From TMED27 sp964350695 (GTDB lineage Bacteria > Pseudomonadota > Alphaproteobacteria > Micavibrionales > Micavibrionaceae), in NCBI GenBank assembly GCA_964350695.1, contig CAYGKM010000007.1, positions 1-64,000 on the forward strand: a stretch of DNA of 64,000 nt. The letters are read 5' to 3'. The notes beneath the pieces were generated by a model. The model saw nothing but the letters and a program-made list of their open reading frames with translations. It searched no databases and was not told the DNA's origin. Both the position numbers and the translations under genes were made by a program. Positions 49,932 to 59,360 of this stretch are shown here, piece after piece. The number at the start of each line of letters is the position of its first letter. Position 1 is the first letter of the stretch.

Positions 49932-52211
49932 ATCAAACAGCGTGATAACGATGACATATATGTTCTTGCCACAGATTTGGACGGAACATTTTTAGAAAGT
50001 GAAAATAGACAAACGGATAAGCTTTACGCTTTTTTAAACGACAACCCGAATGTGTTGCTCGTATTTGTCACAGGCCGGAACGCGGAAATTGTTCTTCCTA
50101 TCCTTGATGATGTGTTTATTCCTACGCCCAACTATATTATTGGCGATGTTGGCGCGAGCGTAATTGACGGTCATACGCTGGAGCCTATTCAATCTATACA
50201 ACATGATATTTCAAGCAGGTGGAGTGCGACGCTTCGGGATATTGCTGATATTTCAGGGCTTGCGGGACTTAAACGACAGGACCAACCGCAGGAACGCCGC
50301 ATGTCCTATTATGTGGACCCTGCGCAGAAACCCGAAGCTGTGATTGCCGAATTACAGACCCGTGATTGTGACGTACTACACTCCAATGAAATTTATCTCG
50401 ATATTTTGCCGCGCGGTGTGAATAAAGGCTCTACGCTTAAAGCGCTTGCGGCGCATTTAGGCATTCCCGAAGAGCGCGTGTTGGTGGCCGGTGATACAAT
50501 GAATGATTTCAGTATGTATGAAGCCGGTTTTAAGGGCGTGGTTTTGCAAAATTCCGAGCAGCCATTGAAAGACGCGGCGAAAGATTTTGAGCATGTTTAT
50601 TTTTCCAAGGCGCGCGGTACGGACGGAATTTTAGAGGCCATGAAGCATTACGGCATTGCGCCGGATAAGAACCCTGAAATAGAACCGAGTACCTATGGGG
50701 AGTCGGATTTGGTGATGGTTTATCACCGCTTGCCGTATCAAGAAGTTGAAAAAAATGGCGAGATGGTCAAGCAGAAGCATTCCAGTCCGAACGGCATTAT
50801 ACCGACGCTTTTGGGGTTTTTTAGTCAAGAGCAGAAGGGGTCTTGGGTTGCGTGGTCGCTTTCTGACACGCGCACACCGGAAAATTTCGTAGAACATGTG
50901 GATGTTGATAAGGAAAAGTATGCCAATCTTCAGGTTTGCCGCGTTCCTTTAACGGAGTATGACGTTAAGATTTTCTATCAGGTGTTTTCAAAAGAAGCGT
51001 TTTGGCTGTTGCTTCATTCCTTTCATGAGCGCGTTGTGTTTAAGCATAAACATTGGGAACATTTTCTTGAGGTTAACGAGATATTCGCAAAAAAAGCCGC
51101 ACAAGAGGCTGCTGAAGGGGCGGTTGTTTGGATTCATGATTATAATTTGTGGATGGTGCCGGGATTTTTGCGCCAGCTTCGCCCTGATGTCAAAATTGCA
51201 TTTTATCATCACACGCCGTTTCCGTCGGCGGATATTTTCAACATGATTCCATGGCGGCGCGAGATTATAAATTCGTTGTTACAGTGTGATTATATCGGCT
51301 TTCATATTCCGCAATATGTCGAGAATTTTGCCAGCGTAGTGAAGTCAAATTACCGGACGGACATTAATGAGCGCAGGCAATCCTCGCCTCGCTTTCTGAC
51401 GTATGGATGCGCCATAGGGGCGGATAGTTATGCAACTTCGCTGTCTACGGATTTGGACACGGTGCGGCTTGGTGCGCATCCGGTGGGCATTAACGTGTCT
51501 TATATTGAGTCGTTGGTGAAGAGCGATAAGGTGAGACAGCTTTATCAGGAGATTAAGGATGAAATTGGCGAAAATAAATGCATTGTTTCGATTGAGAGAA
51601 CTGATTACACGAAAGGGCCAATTCAAAAGTTGAGAGGGTATGAGCGCTTTTTGGAAGATCATCCGGAGCTGCACGAAAAAGTCACCTTGATCATGGTTTG
51701 TACGCCGCCTGCCAAAGATATGAAAATCTATGAAGAGATTACGCAGGATATTGCCTATAACGTCGGCGTTATTAACGGGCGTTACGGCACGTATAACTGG
51801 ACGCCGATTAAGTTCGTGAATCGTATGGTGCCGTTTGAAGATGTCATTGCCTATTATAAAGCCGCGGATGTCGGATGGGTTACGCCGCTTCGTGATGGTC
51901 TTAATTTGGTGGCGAAAGAATATGTGATTGCGAAGGAGGCTTCCGGCACTAGCGGCGCGCTTGTTCTATCTGAATTTGCAGGCGCGGCGGTGGAAATGCA
52001 CGGCGCTATTTTGGTCAACCCTTATGACATAAGAGATATGTCAGAGTCGCTGCATAGAGCTTTAATCTCATCTGAAAATGAGAAGAAGACGCGCATGGAA
52101 AGACTGGCCAAGATTGTCAGAAGATTTGATGTTAATCATTGGGGCGAGGATTTTTTAAAGCATGTGAATGCAGATGACCTTAAATCCGGCGATATTTTGA
52201 AAGTTGCTTAG
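49932..52211 (+). CDS. ggpPS: Bifunctional HAD phosphatase-GT20 glycosyltransferase, GgpPS-like (glucosylglycerol synthesis)
   Basis: About 759 aa. The N-terminal HAD-IIB phosphatase carries DLDGTF (the nucleophile Asp), FVTGRNAEI and VLVAGDTMNDFSMYE. The C-terminal GT20 domain includes WIHDYNLWMVPGFL, FYHHTPFPSADIFN, ERTDYTKG and LRDGLNLVAKEY. Phosphatase first, transferase second, with HHTPFPSADIFN, is the layout of GgpPS making the osmolyte glucosylglycerol, rather than OtsA-OtsB trehalose fusions. No ATG, GTG or TTG starts the frame before the nucleophile Asp: the frame opens after TAA at about 49893, and TTG 49977 is inside DLDG. GGGAGAAG sits 6 bases before an ATC at 49932, so an unusual AUC start is proposed. 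Confidence 0.75.
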   Translation: MKQRDNDDIYVLATDLDGTFLESENRQTDKLYAFLNDNPNVLLVFVTGRNAEIVLPILDDVFIPTPNYIIGDVGASVIDGHTLEPIQSIQHDISSRWSATLRDIADISGLAGLKRQDQPQERRMSYYVDPAQKPEAVIAELQTRDCDVLHSNEIYLDILPRGVNKGSTLKALAAHLGIPEERVLVAGDTMNDFSMYEAGFKGVVLQNSEQPLKDAAKDFEHVYFSKARGTDGILEAMKHYGIAPDKNPEIEPSTYGESDLVMVYHRLPYQEVEKNGEMVKQKHSSPNGIIPTLLGFFSQEQKGSWVAWSLSDTRTPENFVEHVDVDKEKYANLQVCRVPLTEYDVKIFYQVFSKEAFWLLLHSFHERVVFKHKHWEHFLEVNEIFAKKAAQEAAEGAVVWIHDYNLWMVPGFLRQLRPDVKIAFYHHTPFPSADIFNMIPWRREIINSLLQCDYIGFHIPQYVENFASVVKSNYRTDINERRQSSPRFLTYGCAIGADSYATSLSTDLDTVRLGAHPVGINVSYIESLVKSDKVRQLYQEIKDEIGENKCIVSIERTDYTKGPIQKLRGYERFLEDHPELHEKVTLIMVCTPPAKDMKIYEEITQDIAYNVGVINGRYGTYNWTPIKFVNRMVPFEDVIAYYKAADVGWVTPLRDGLNLVAKEYVIAKEASGTSGALVLSEFAGAAVEMHGAILVNPYDIRDMSESLHRALISSENEKKTRMERLAKIVRRFDVNHWGEDFLKHVNADDLKSGDILKVA

Positions 52212-52227
52212 CAATTTGAAGATTGTT

Positions 52228-52641
52228 TCATTCGACTGAAAGAAGGCTGTCGGCGTCCGCGACGTCTATGCCAAAGGCTGTGCAGACCATCGCCAGAAGC
52301 TCGTCGAGTTCGAAGGGTTTTCTGAGCACCTGGATATTATTCTTCGGCAGGTTTTCAATAGAAAAATCAAAATTATCACTTTTTGTGGCGCCGGTTATAA
52401 CGATGATAGGGGTTTTGGCGGAATCTCGCCATTGATTGCGGGCTTTGTAGATTACGCTGAAGCCGTCTTCTTCAGGCATTCGCAGATCGGTGATGATTAG
52501 GTCATAGCTTCTTACTTGCAGACGCTTGGCCGCTTGTTGCCCATTCGCATACGCCTCAACTTTAACCCCGTAATTGCGCAGGAAATCAGCTACCAAAATC
52601 TGGATTTCAAGTTCATCGTCAACAAGCAGGACTTCTTTCAT
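52228..52641 (-). CDS. Single-domain response regulator
   Basis: 137 aa, one CheY-like receiver domain. The acidic pair is at VDDE, phospho-acceptor D52 in IITDLRMP, switch Thr in VITGAT, and Lys in LRKPF. No output domain. Divergent from the hybrid kinase, so likely part of the same signalling group. Confidence 0.88.
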   Translation of the reverse strand: MKEVLLVDDELEIQILVADFLRNYGVKVEAYANGQQAAKRLQVRSYDLIITDLRMPEEDGFSVIYKARNQWRDSAKTPIIVITGATKSDNFDFSIENLPKNNIQVLRKPFELDELLAMVCTAFGIDVADADSLLSVE

Positions 52642-52775
52642 ATTCTAATCCGTATTATGATTATTTCGTAGAGTTAATATGCAATCTTAGGTTGTATTTA
52701 TGTAGGTGTCGAGTGTTTATCACTATTTAAGATAACGCTTATATACATAGCCTGTCAAAATATAAGGTTTTTTAA

Positions 52776-54335
52776 ATGAAAGTACTGATTGTAGACGATA
52801 GTGAAGCGGATCGTATGTTGCTTAAACATGCGATATCCGGCTTTGATAATATGTTTGATGTTGTGGAGGCGGCATGCGGGCAAGATGCCTTAAGCATGAT
52901 TAAATCCGAGAGCTATGAGTGTATTTTCCTCGATTATAAATTGCCTGATATGGACGGCATAGAAGTCCTTCAGAACATTTATGATAAAAAAACACAACTT
53001 ACGCCCTGTCCGGTAATCATGCTGACGGGACTGACCAGCCAAAATGTTATCGTCGAGGCGCTCAAATACGGGGCGCAGGATTATTTGATAAAAGATAGTG
53101 TGTCGCCTGATTCTTTGAGTCTTGCGATTCTTAAGGCGCGGAATTTCTTTGATTTAAAGGTCTCCAGGAATCAGGCGCAAGAACAGTTTCTACATTCCCA
53201 GAAAATGGATGCGATCGGCCAACTGACCGGCGGTATTGCTCATGACTTTAATAATCTGCTGACGATTATTTTCGGCAACACACGGTTGCTGGATTTTATG
53301 TTGAAGACAGAACCTGTTGATATTGATGAAGTGCAAAAGAAAGTCCTGTCGATAAAGGGTGCTGCGCAGCGCGGCGCAGATTTGGTGAAGCAGTTGATGG
53401 TTTTTTCCCGCCAACGTTTATTGGAGCCGAAATCCGAAAACTTAAACATTTTAATCGAGGGCGTTCAGGATTTTGCAGCGCGCTCTTTAGGTGCATCGAT
53501 TGAAACGCGGCTTAATTTGAGCAGCGATCTTTGGCCAATCGAGATTGATGCGGCTCAATTTGAACACGCGCTCATCAATATTGTTGTAAATGCCCGGGAC
53601 GCAATGCCAGATGGCGGCGTCATTACATTTGAAACACAAAATATAGATATCCATGAGGGTATGGATAACCTTCCTGAGGGGTTAATGCCCGGGCCTTATG
53701 TGCAGCTGACTGTGTCGGACACGGGGTACGGCATGGACAAAGAGACATTGGAGAGGATTTTTGATCCGTTTTTTACAACCAAAGATATCGGCAAGGGTAC
53801 GGGGTTGGGGCTGAGTATGGTTTACGGGTTTTTACGTGATTCCGGCGGCGGCGTATCTGTGACGAGTGAAAAAGGCAAGGGCTCGAGTTTTTTGATTTAT
53901 CTGCCGCGCTCTCAAGACCTTTCGCCCGCGGCAGACGTGCAAGGCGATGTCCCCGAAAAAATTACAGGTGGGTCTGACAGTATCCTGATTGTAGAAGACG
54001 AAGCGGAAATTCGAAATTTAGCCGCCGCGCTTCTCAAATCATATGGATACAGCGTTATTGAGGGGCAGAATGCTACGGATGCGCTAGAGATTCTAAGTGG
54101 TGATAAGCACGTTGATTTATTGTTTACAGATGTCGCGATGCCCGGTGATATGAACGGTATTCAATTGGCGGCGCGGGCGATGGCGTTGCGTCCAGATTTG
54201 CAGGTGCTATTTACAACCGGTTATACTCAAGACAGCGTTCCTGATTATGATCTCATACGTGATCGATATTCTATGCTTTCAAAGCCATATGAACATGTCG
54301 ATCTTATGCGTATGATTCGAGTTCTTTTGGGGTGA
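52776..54335 (+). CDS. REC-histidine kinase-REC hybrid
   Basis: 519 aa. An N-terminal receiver (D53 in CIFLDYKLPD) is followed by HisKA with H156 in GGIAHDFNNLL, HATPase with DPFFTTK and GLGLSMVYGFL, and a C-terminal receiver (Asp in LLFTDVAMPGD). No membrane segment or sensor domain, so a soluble phosphorelay node. The receiver-before-kinase arrangement implies its kinase activity is controlled by an incoming phosphoryl group. Confidence 0.9.
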   Translation: MKVLIVDDSEADRMLLKHAISGFDNMFDVVEAACGQDALSMIKSESYECIFLDYKLPDMDGIEVLQNIYDKKTQLTPCPVIMLTGLTSQNVIVEALKYGAQDYLIKDSVSPDSLSLAILKARNFFDLKVSRNQAQEQFLHSQKMDAIGQLTGGIAHDFNNLLTIIFGNTRLLDFMLKTEPVDIDEVQKKVLSIKGAAQRGADLVKQLMVFSRQRLLEPKSENLNILIEGVQDFAARSLGASIETRLNLSSDLWPIEIDAAQFEHALINIVVNARDAMPDGGVITFETQNIDIHEGMDNLPEGLMPGPYVQLTVSDTGYGMDKETLERIFDPFFTTKDIGKGTGLGLSMVYGFLRDSGGGVSVTSEKGKGSSFLIYLPRSQDLSPAADVQGDVPEKITGGSDSILIVEDEAEIRNLAAALLKSYGYSVIEGQNATDALEILSGDKHVDLLFTDVAMPGDMNGIQLAARAMALRPDLQVLFTTGYTQDSVPDYDLIRDRYSMLSKPYEHVDLMRMIRVLLG

Positions 54336-54443
54336 ATTTTATAGGTTGAAAGTCTTTTAAATGCTTGTTTATCAGATTTTTCTTATGTACAAATACCTTG
54401 GATAAATTATCCGTATATGCGTTTGAGTTTAAATAGGTTTCTT

Positions 54444-54905
54444 ATGAATACAATATCCCATTCCATTAACGTCCTTATTGCTGATGATCTAGAAACACAT
54501 TCGTTTTTTCTGCAGTCTTCATTTTCACAATCCAAGCTGGATGTTCGTGTGCATTCGGTAGTGGACGGGCAGGCGGTTTTGGCTTTTTTGAATAAAGAGG
54601 GCGAATATAAAGATGCGCCGCGACCGAATTTGATCATGCTTGATTTAAATATGCCGAAAAAGAGCGGTTATGACGTTTTGAAAGAGATTAAGGGAAGCGC
54701 GGCTTTGTGTCAGATACCCGTGATCGTGATGTCGTCATCGACGAACCAAGGCGACATTGATAAGGCTTATAGTCTTCATGCAAATGCGTTTGTTTCCAAG
54801 ATTAATGCGATGAATGATATGAAAAGCTTTATCAATTCAATTGAGCAGTTCTGGTTTATGCAGGCGGTTTTGCCGTATGTGGAAACGAGTGAAGACGGGG
54901 CTTAA
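54444..54905 (+). CDS. Rcp-like response regulator
   Basis: 153 aa from the ATG at 54444; an upstream start at 54417 is possible. Receiver domain with LIADD, phospho-acceptor D67 in LIMLDLNMPKKSG and MSSSTNQGD for the switch Ser/Thr. The extra helices and the D-L-N-M-P-K form are typical of Rcp1-like regulators that partner phytochrome or hybrid kinases. It follows the hybrid kinase by about 108 bases. Confidence 0.85.
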   Translation: MNTISHSINVLIADDLETHSFFLQSSFSQSKLDVRVHSVVDGQAVLAFLNKEGEYKDAPRPNLIMLDLNMPKKSGYDVLKEIKGSAALCQIPVIVMSSSTNQGDIDKAYSLHANAFVSKINAMNDMKSFINSIEQFWFMQAVLPYVETSEDGA

Positions 54906-54910
54906 GGGCC

Positions 54911-55750
54911 TTATGCCTGAACGGTATAGAAATCTTTCAGCAAGATAAAGCCGTTCTTGGCGGTGATCAGCACTTCGCGGCTTAGGCGGGCGGCGATTGT
55001 GCCGGCGGGAAGATCGTGCTTTTCCACCCAACAATCATAATCATAGACGACCCAGATTTGTTCATCAAAAGGCGCGAGGCTGCCATAGCGGCCAAAGGCT
55101 CGGCCAACGCGGTCTATCTCTTCCACGGTTTGGTCCCATTGCATTACGCGGTCATCATCGCTGGGGGCTTTGAAATGTGTGGCCTTGTTTTCGCTTTGAG
55201 GTTTTGCCTTTTGCCAGAAATCGGGAAGATTTGCCGCGAGATTCGAAATCAGGTCGGGCGCTTTAAGGGCGATTTTTGCCGAATATGTTTCGACGGTTTC
55301 ATCGGGTTGAAGGGCGATTTTTTGCTGCAGTAAAATGTCTCCTGCATCGAATTCCTGTGTCATTTTATGGGCGGTAAATCCGGCGGCCGTTTCGATATTG
55401 TTGATGATAATTTCAGGGATTGGCATGAGTCCGCGCCCTTGCGGCAGATATGTCGGGTGAATGTTTACGGCATAGGCATTTTCCGATTTTATGTCAGGAA
55501 TTTTGTGCGGATATCCTGCAGCAATAAATAATTCGCCGCCCTGATCTATGAAATTTTGAAGGTGGGACTCGTTTGCCGGTGATTGTATGAAGGGGATGTT
55601 TAAACGTCCTGCTAAATTCTGGCACTCGGTGTTGAAATTAAAGACGTTGTCGCATTGGAAGCTGAAAATGCCGATCATCTGATGGCCGTCTTCCATCAGG
55701 CGCATCATCGAAGGCAACATAAAATCATATCCGAAATAAACATATTTCAT
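54911..55750 (-). CDS. Formyltransferase-fold protein (Fmt-like)
   Basis: 279 aa. The formyltransferase core has NIHPTYLPQGRG, with Asn96, His98 and the downstream Asp (FDAGDIL, D135/D138), the N-H-D catalytic set that uses 10-formyl-tetrahydrofolate. The C-terminal part (about 200-279) is an Fmt-like OB region (FGRYGSLAPF, VWVEKHD-like). Shorter than Fmt (about 310 aa) and away from def, so the acceptor could be a sugar amine or other substrate rather than Met-tRNA. Confidence 0.8.
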   Translation of the reverse strand: MKYVYFGYDFMLPSMMRLMEDGHQMIGIFSFQCDNVFNFNTECQNLAGRLNIPFIQSPANESHLQNFIDQGGELFIAAGYPHKIPDIKSENAYAVNIHPTYLPQGRGLMPIPEIIINNIETAAGFTAHKMTQEFDAGDILLQQKIALQPDETVETYSAKIALKAPDLISNLAANLPDFWQKAKPQSENKATHFKAPSDDDRVMQWDQTVEEIDRVGRAFGRYGSLAPFDEQIWVVYDYDCWVEKHDLPAGTIAARLSREVLITAKNGFILLKDFYTVQA

Positions 55751-55794
55751 ATTTTGAGTATTGGGGAAGTCAGCCTGTTAGGCAAGGGGAGGTT

Positions 55795-56193
55795 TTAAGC
55801 TTCGTCGTCGAAGATGCGGTCCAGCTCTTTGGCAAGATCTGAGGCTGCTTCTATGCTTTTCAAATTTGCTTTGTACTGAATTTCCGCAAGGGTGATATTC
55901 ACGGCTTCTTCGGCCAGATCGATATTTGGTACGCCGATTACACCGTCTGAATTGGCGAAGGGTGAATCAGGGCTGTAGGCGGGAGAGAAGGCGTTGCCTC
56001 TGGCGACCACTTGGGCGCGGACGCCGCCATTTTCTTCCGCTGTTTGCTGCGTGGTTAGGGGGGTATAGGGCGCTTGCCCGCCCTCATCAAGCGATCCCAC
56101 GGTTTGTAAATTTGCGATATTGGACGCGCTGGCGGCCAGTTTCTTGGTCGCGGCGTCTAAACCTGTGAGTGCAATGTTAATCGCGTTAATCAT
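55795..56193 (-). CDS. FlgC-like flagellar basal-body rod protein
   Basis: 132 aa. It has the rod-protein N-terminus INIALTGLDAATKKLAASASNIANLQT (split: INIALTGLDAATKKLAAS, ASNIANLQT) and the C-terminal helix VNITLAEIQYKANLKSIEAA with the VxxxxxxxxYKAN pattern. These termini form the coiled rod segments of FlgC-type proteins. Length equals FlgC (about 135), but no other flagellar gene is nearby. Confidence 0.7.
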   Translation of the reverse strand: MINAINIALTGLDAATKKLAASASNIANLQTVGSLDEGGQAPYTPLTTQQTAEENGGVRAQVVARGNAFSPAYSPDSPFANSDGVIGVPNIDLAEEAVNITLAEIQYKANLKSIEAASDLAKELDRIFDDEA

Positions 56194-56278
56194 CCTTTTA
56201 TTTTACCACGAGAATCGTTAAAATTGTATGGATTTCGGGTGTTTTTGCTTGATTTATGTGCTCTTTAAAGAGGTTTTT

Positions 56279-56755
56279 ATGCGTTTTATTGTTTTTTTTC
56301 ATATGTTTATCGTTTTTTTGGCGTTTCCTGTGCATTATGCCTCTGCGGAGCTATCCTGGGGGAAAGCCGGACAATATATCTGGGGGCCGCCAAATCATGA
56401 TGAAACGCGCCCACATGTTGATGAAGCAAAAATTCCGCATAACAGCCAATGGGCGGATGATGGCTGGGATCCGCAGCAGTGGATTGATGATCGCGGCAGC
56501 GCCGAGGCCGTTATTAACGGGTTTTACAATTCGGGCATTGTGACCGATCAGTATTTTGATGAAGATATTCCTGTTTTAGAAGTCGGGCAGCCCTTTATGG
56601 ATTTGTCCGCGCAAGAGCAGGGGCGCGTAAGTGCGTTTTTTGACTATGTTTATCATGTGACGGATAAGAGTGAGCGTCGCTCTTTCTTGGTGTATTATCA
56701 CAAAAATAACGAGCCTTTGGGCGTGTTTACGCCAAGCGGGCTGCAGCTTCAATAA
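56279..56755 (+). CDS. Small secreted protein, unknown
   Basis: 158 aa from the ATG at 56279. Signal peptide IVFFHMFIVFLAFPVHYASA. The mature part is acidic and aromatic (WGKAGQYIWGPPNHDETRP; WDPQQWIDDRGSAEAVINGFY). No family recognised. It ends 13 bases before the MAPEG gene, so they may be cotranscribed. Confidence 0.6.
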   Translation: MRFIVFFHMFIVFLAFPVHYASAELSWGKAGQYIWGPPNHDETRPHVDEAKIPHNSQWADDGWDPQQWIDDRGSAEAVINGFYNSGIVTDQYFDEDIPVLEVGQPFMDLSAQEQGRVSAFFDYVYHVTDKSERRSFLVYYHKNNEPLGVFTPSGLQLQ

Positions 56756-56768
56756 GCAGGAGGTTTAA

Positions 56769-57176
56769 ATGGTTAGTGGTCTTTATGCGGCGATTTTAGC
56801 TCTTATACAAATCAAGCTTACACTGGATATTGTTAAAATTCGCATGGGGCAAAAAGTAAGCCTTGGCGATGGCGGTCACGAGGATTTGACCCGTAAAATC
56901 CGTTCGCATGGCAATTTTATTGAAACCGTTCCGATTGCTTTAGCCTTGATAATTATTGCGGAATTAAGCGGTGCGCCGTTTTGGTGTCTGCATGCGCTGG
57001 GTGTTGTGTTGATTTTGGGGCGCGTGCTTCATGTTATTGGTATTCGCTCTAAAAAGGGTCATGGGAAGTTTAGATTTTACGGCATGATCTTTACGCTTTT
57101 GAACATCTTGCTTGGCGCGCTTTTATGCGCGTGGCTCAGCTTACCGCTTATTTTACCGTCCGAGATTTTGACTTAA
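56769..57176 (+). CDS. MAPEG-family membrane protein (YecN-like)
   Basis: 135 aa, four membrane helices. It has the MAPEG pattern RKIRSHGNFIETVPIALAL, with the conserved Asn-Glu in helix 2, then GRVLHVIGIRS and the final helix LLGALLCAWLSLPLIL. Proteins of this kind are glutathione-linked membrane enzymes in eukaryotes; bacterial YecN-like members have no known reaction. Its end overlaps the converging EamA gene by 24 bases. Confidence 0.82.
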   Translation: MVSGLYAAILALIQIKLTLDIVKIRMGQKVSLGDGGHEDLTRKIRSHGNFIETVPIALALIIIAELSGAPFWCLHALGVVLILGRVLHVIGIRSKKGHGKFRFYGMIFTLLNILLGALLCAWLSLPLILPSEILT

Positions 57177-58076
57177 GACTTGTTTCTGGAGGCGGTCTTT
57201 TTGGTGCGTGCGAACGAGGATGATCATGTTCGCGCAGATGATGATAATCGCGCCCGTAATCACGTTCCATGTCGGCATTTTATCCCAGAGTAAATAATCA
57301 AAGGCGAGTGACCATATGATCATGGTGTACATGATCGGTGCGATTACAGACGCCTCGCCGAGCCTGAAAGATTGGCTTTTGGCGAGGAGTGAAATTAGCC
57401 CCGCGCCGCCAAGGCCGAGGATTGTCCAAATCGCGGGCAGCGAGAAGCTGGCATCGTCATAGCTTGCGAAGGGCCAGTGCAGCGCGGTGATGATCGAGCC
57501 GAATAGCATGAAATAAAATGTGGTGGTGACGGCGTTTTCTGTGTTGCCCATCCATCTGAGTGTTGTATCGACGCTGCCTGAACAAAACCCCCAGCCCAAG
57601 CCTACGGCAAGCCCTAGAAGCGGGATTTGTAAATCGCCCGCGAAGGGATTGGCGATGACGACCACGCCGATGAAGCCCAGAATAATAGCACCGATACGGT
57701 ATCGCCCAACGCATTCTTTCAGGAAGATCATAGACAGGATCAGTGTGAAGATGGGCGAAGTGAAGAGCAGCACGGTTGTTTCGGCAAGGCTCATAAGGGA
57801 TACCGCCCACATGCCCAGGGTGATGCCCGCCGTACCGATGATGCCGCGGAAGAGATGCGCCCATGGGCGGTTTGTTTTCAGGACGAAGAATTTATGGGCA
57901 AAAAACAGCCAGCCCACAAGCGCGACGAGGGAAATAAAGTTTCTGAAAAACGTGACTTCAACAGGGCCGAAATATTGCGCGAGCAGTTTGGCAAACATGC
58001 TCATGGAGGCGAGCATAACGGCGTTAAGGCTTGCGAAGCCCACGGCTAACCAGAGGTTTTGTTTCAGGGCGCTCAT
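57153..58076 (-). CDS. EamA-family transporter
   Basis: 307 aa with ten hydrophobic helices in two EamA repeats (one ending with VVVIANPFAG). Inner-membrane drug/metabolite transporter; substrate unknown. Its start overlaps the end of the upstream EamA gene by 4 bases. The two proteins share the same layout (EVTFFRNFISL here and EIIFYRNALTL in the neighbour), so they look like a tandem duplication. Confidence 0.85.
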   Translation of the reverse strand: MSALKQNLWLAVGFASLNAVMLASMSMFAKLLAQYFGPVEVTFFRNFISLVALVGWLFFAHKFFVLKTNRPWAHLFRGIIGTAGITLGMWAVSLMSLAETTVLLFTSPIFTLILSMIFLKECVGRYRIGAIILGFIGVVVIANPFAGDLQIPLLGLAVGLGWGFCSGSVDTTLRWMGNTENAVTTTFYFMLFGSIITALHWPFASYDDASFSLPAIWTILGLGGAGLISLLAKSQSFRLGEASVIAPIMYTMIIWSLAFDYLLWDKMPTWNVITGAIIIICANMIILVRTHQKDRLQKQVLSQNLGR

Positions 58077-58963
58077 GCGCTTGCCACTTTCTTTTTGTGC
58101 TCTCGGTAAAGAATATAGGCTTTTGCGGCAATAATGACCAGTGCGCCGAGATAGACATTAAGCGTCGGGAAATGATGCCAGATTAGTATGTCGAAGCCGC
58201 TCGCCCAGATTAAGCCTGTGTAATTGAACGGCGCGACCAGAGCGGGGCTGCCAAGGCGGTTTGCGGTGGTCAGGCAATATTGCCCTATGCCGCCGAAAAC
58301 ACCGATGGCGGCGAAAAATATCATATCCATGATGCTGACGCTTTGCGCAAACCACGGCATGAGCGCACCGGCCATAATGACGCCCGTCAGGATGAAGTAG
58401 AAGGTGATGGTGATGGCGGGCATGGATTTGAGGGTACGCAGGACCAGATACATCGCGCTATGGCTGATGGCGGCGAGGATGCCGAAAGTTATGCCGATTG
58501 TCGTGACCGTGCCGCTAGGTTGAACAATCAGAAGTCCGCCGCACAGGCCGATGAAGATTGCGATCATGCGGTATGGCCCGACGCGCTCTTTGAGTAGAAA
58601 ATGCGCGCCCAGCGGGGTCAGGAGCGTAGAGAGGAACAGGATCACTGTGAAGTCGGTATAGGGCAGGTATTTCAAGGCGTAAAAAGTTACGGCCATACTG
58701 GTGATGCCGCCTATACATCTGATAGCCAGTTTACCGGGTAAGCGAATTTGAAACAGGGATTTGTCTTTCCACGTCATAAAAATAAAAAGCGGGAGCAAGG
58801 TGAGCGCGTTGCGGTAGAAAATGATCTCAACGACATGGTGGGTTTCGGTCATAATCTTGGTCAGCGCCCCCATTACGGCGAACAGAAAGAAGGTCAGCGC
58901 GGCGTATCCCATGGCGCGCATGGGGTTGTCGGCTTCGGTCATATCTTTGACGCTGGGGTTCAT
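58073..58963 (-). CDS. EamA-family transporter (paralogue)
   Basis: 296 aa, ten helices. It has EIIFYRNALTLLPLF and the second-repeat motif FNYTGLIWASGFDIL. It is the first gene of the pair, with a leader at 58964-59024. Substrate unknown. The pair may form a heterodimer, but each half has full EamA length. Confidence 0.85.
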   Translation of the reverse strand: MNPSVKDMTEADNPMRAMGYAALTFFLFAVMGALTKIMTETHHVVEIIFYRNALTLLPLFIFMTWKDKSLFQIRLPGKLAIRCIGGITSMAVTFYALKYLPYTDFTVILFLSTLLTPLGAHFLLKERVGPYRMIAIFIGLCGGLLIVQPSGTVTTIGITFGILAAISHSAMYLVLRTLKSMPAITITFYFILTGVIMAGALMPWFAQSVSIMDMIFFAAIGVFGGIGQYCLTTANRLGSPALVAPFNYTGLIWASGFDILIWHHFPTLNVYLGALVIIAAKAYILYREHKKKVASA

Positions 58964-59024
58964 GTTTGTATCCTAATGCAAAAAGGGCCGCGAAAATATC
59001 GCAGCTTTAGAGAGCGTGTGTGTT

Positions 59025-59273
59025 TTATCTGTGTGGGCAACCGGGCCAACAGCAGGGGCGACGTTTTCCATCTCTAAGATTGTCGCAACCCCAATTTATT
59101 CTTTTTTCTCTAGTTGTTTGTTTTTTTGCAGATTCAATCCAGCATATCCACTCGTTTCGTGCGAGAGGTGTGATGTCTACCCATGTTTCTAATGCCTTGG
59201 GGGTGGCGGCTAATGCTTTTTCTAAATCGGCAGGGAGATCGTGCACTACGCCACCGAGAATTTTCTTTGTCAT
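59025..59273 (-). CDS. YdeI/OmdA-type small protein
   Basis: 82 aa. The sequence DLPADLEKALAATPKALETW, then ARNEWICWIESAKKQTTREKRI and NLRDGKRRPCCWPGC matches the C-terminal YdeI/OmpD-associated (OmdA) domain found in bacteriocin-protection-type proteins. It is only the domain, without the longer YdeI N-terminus. Function unknown. Confidence 0.72.
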   Translation of the reverse strand: MTKKILGGVVHDLPADLEKALAATPKALETWVDITPLARNEWICWIESAKKQTTREKRINWGCDNLRDGKRRPCCWPGCPHR

Positions 59274-59360
59274 CTTTTTATTACGTTTTATTAGATTTGT
59301 GGGTGCATTAAGTCTTTTTTAGCATAGGCCGTCAACAGGCGGTGTGTTGTCTACATACAT

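Noticed and set aside
49977..49979. TTG as start of the GgpPS-like gene
   Set aside because: It would remove the nucleophile Asp of the HAD motif DLDGT, so it cannot be the true start of an active phosphatase.
57520..58134. 204-codon plus-strand frame in the EamA genes
   Set aside because: Antisense shadow: high in P/T/R with no membrane or domain pattern.
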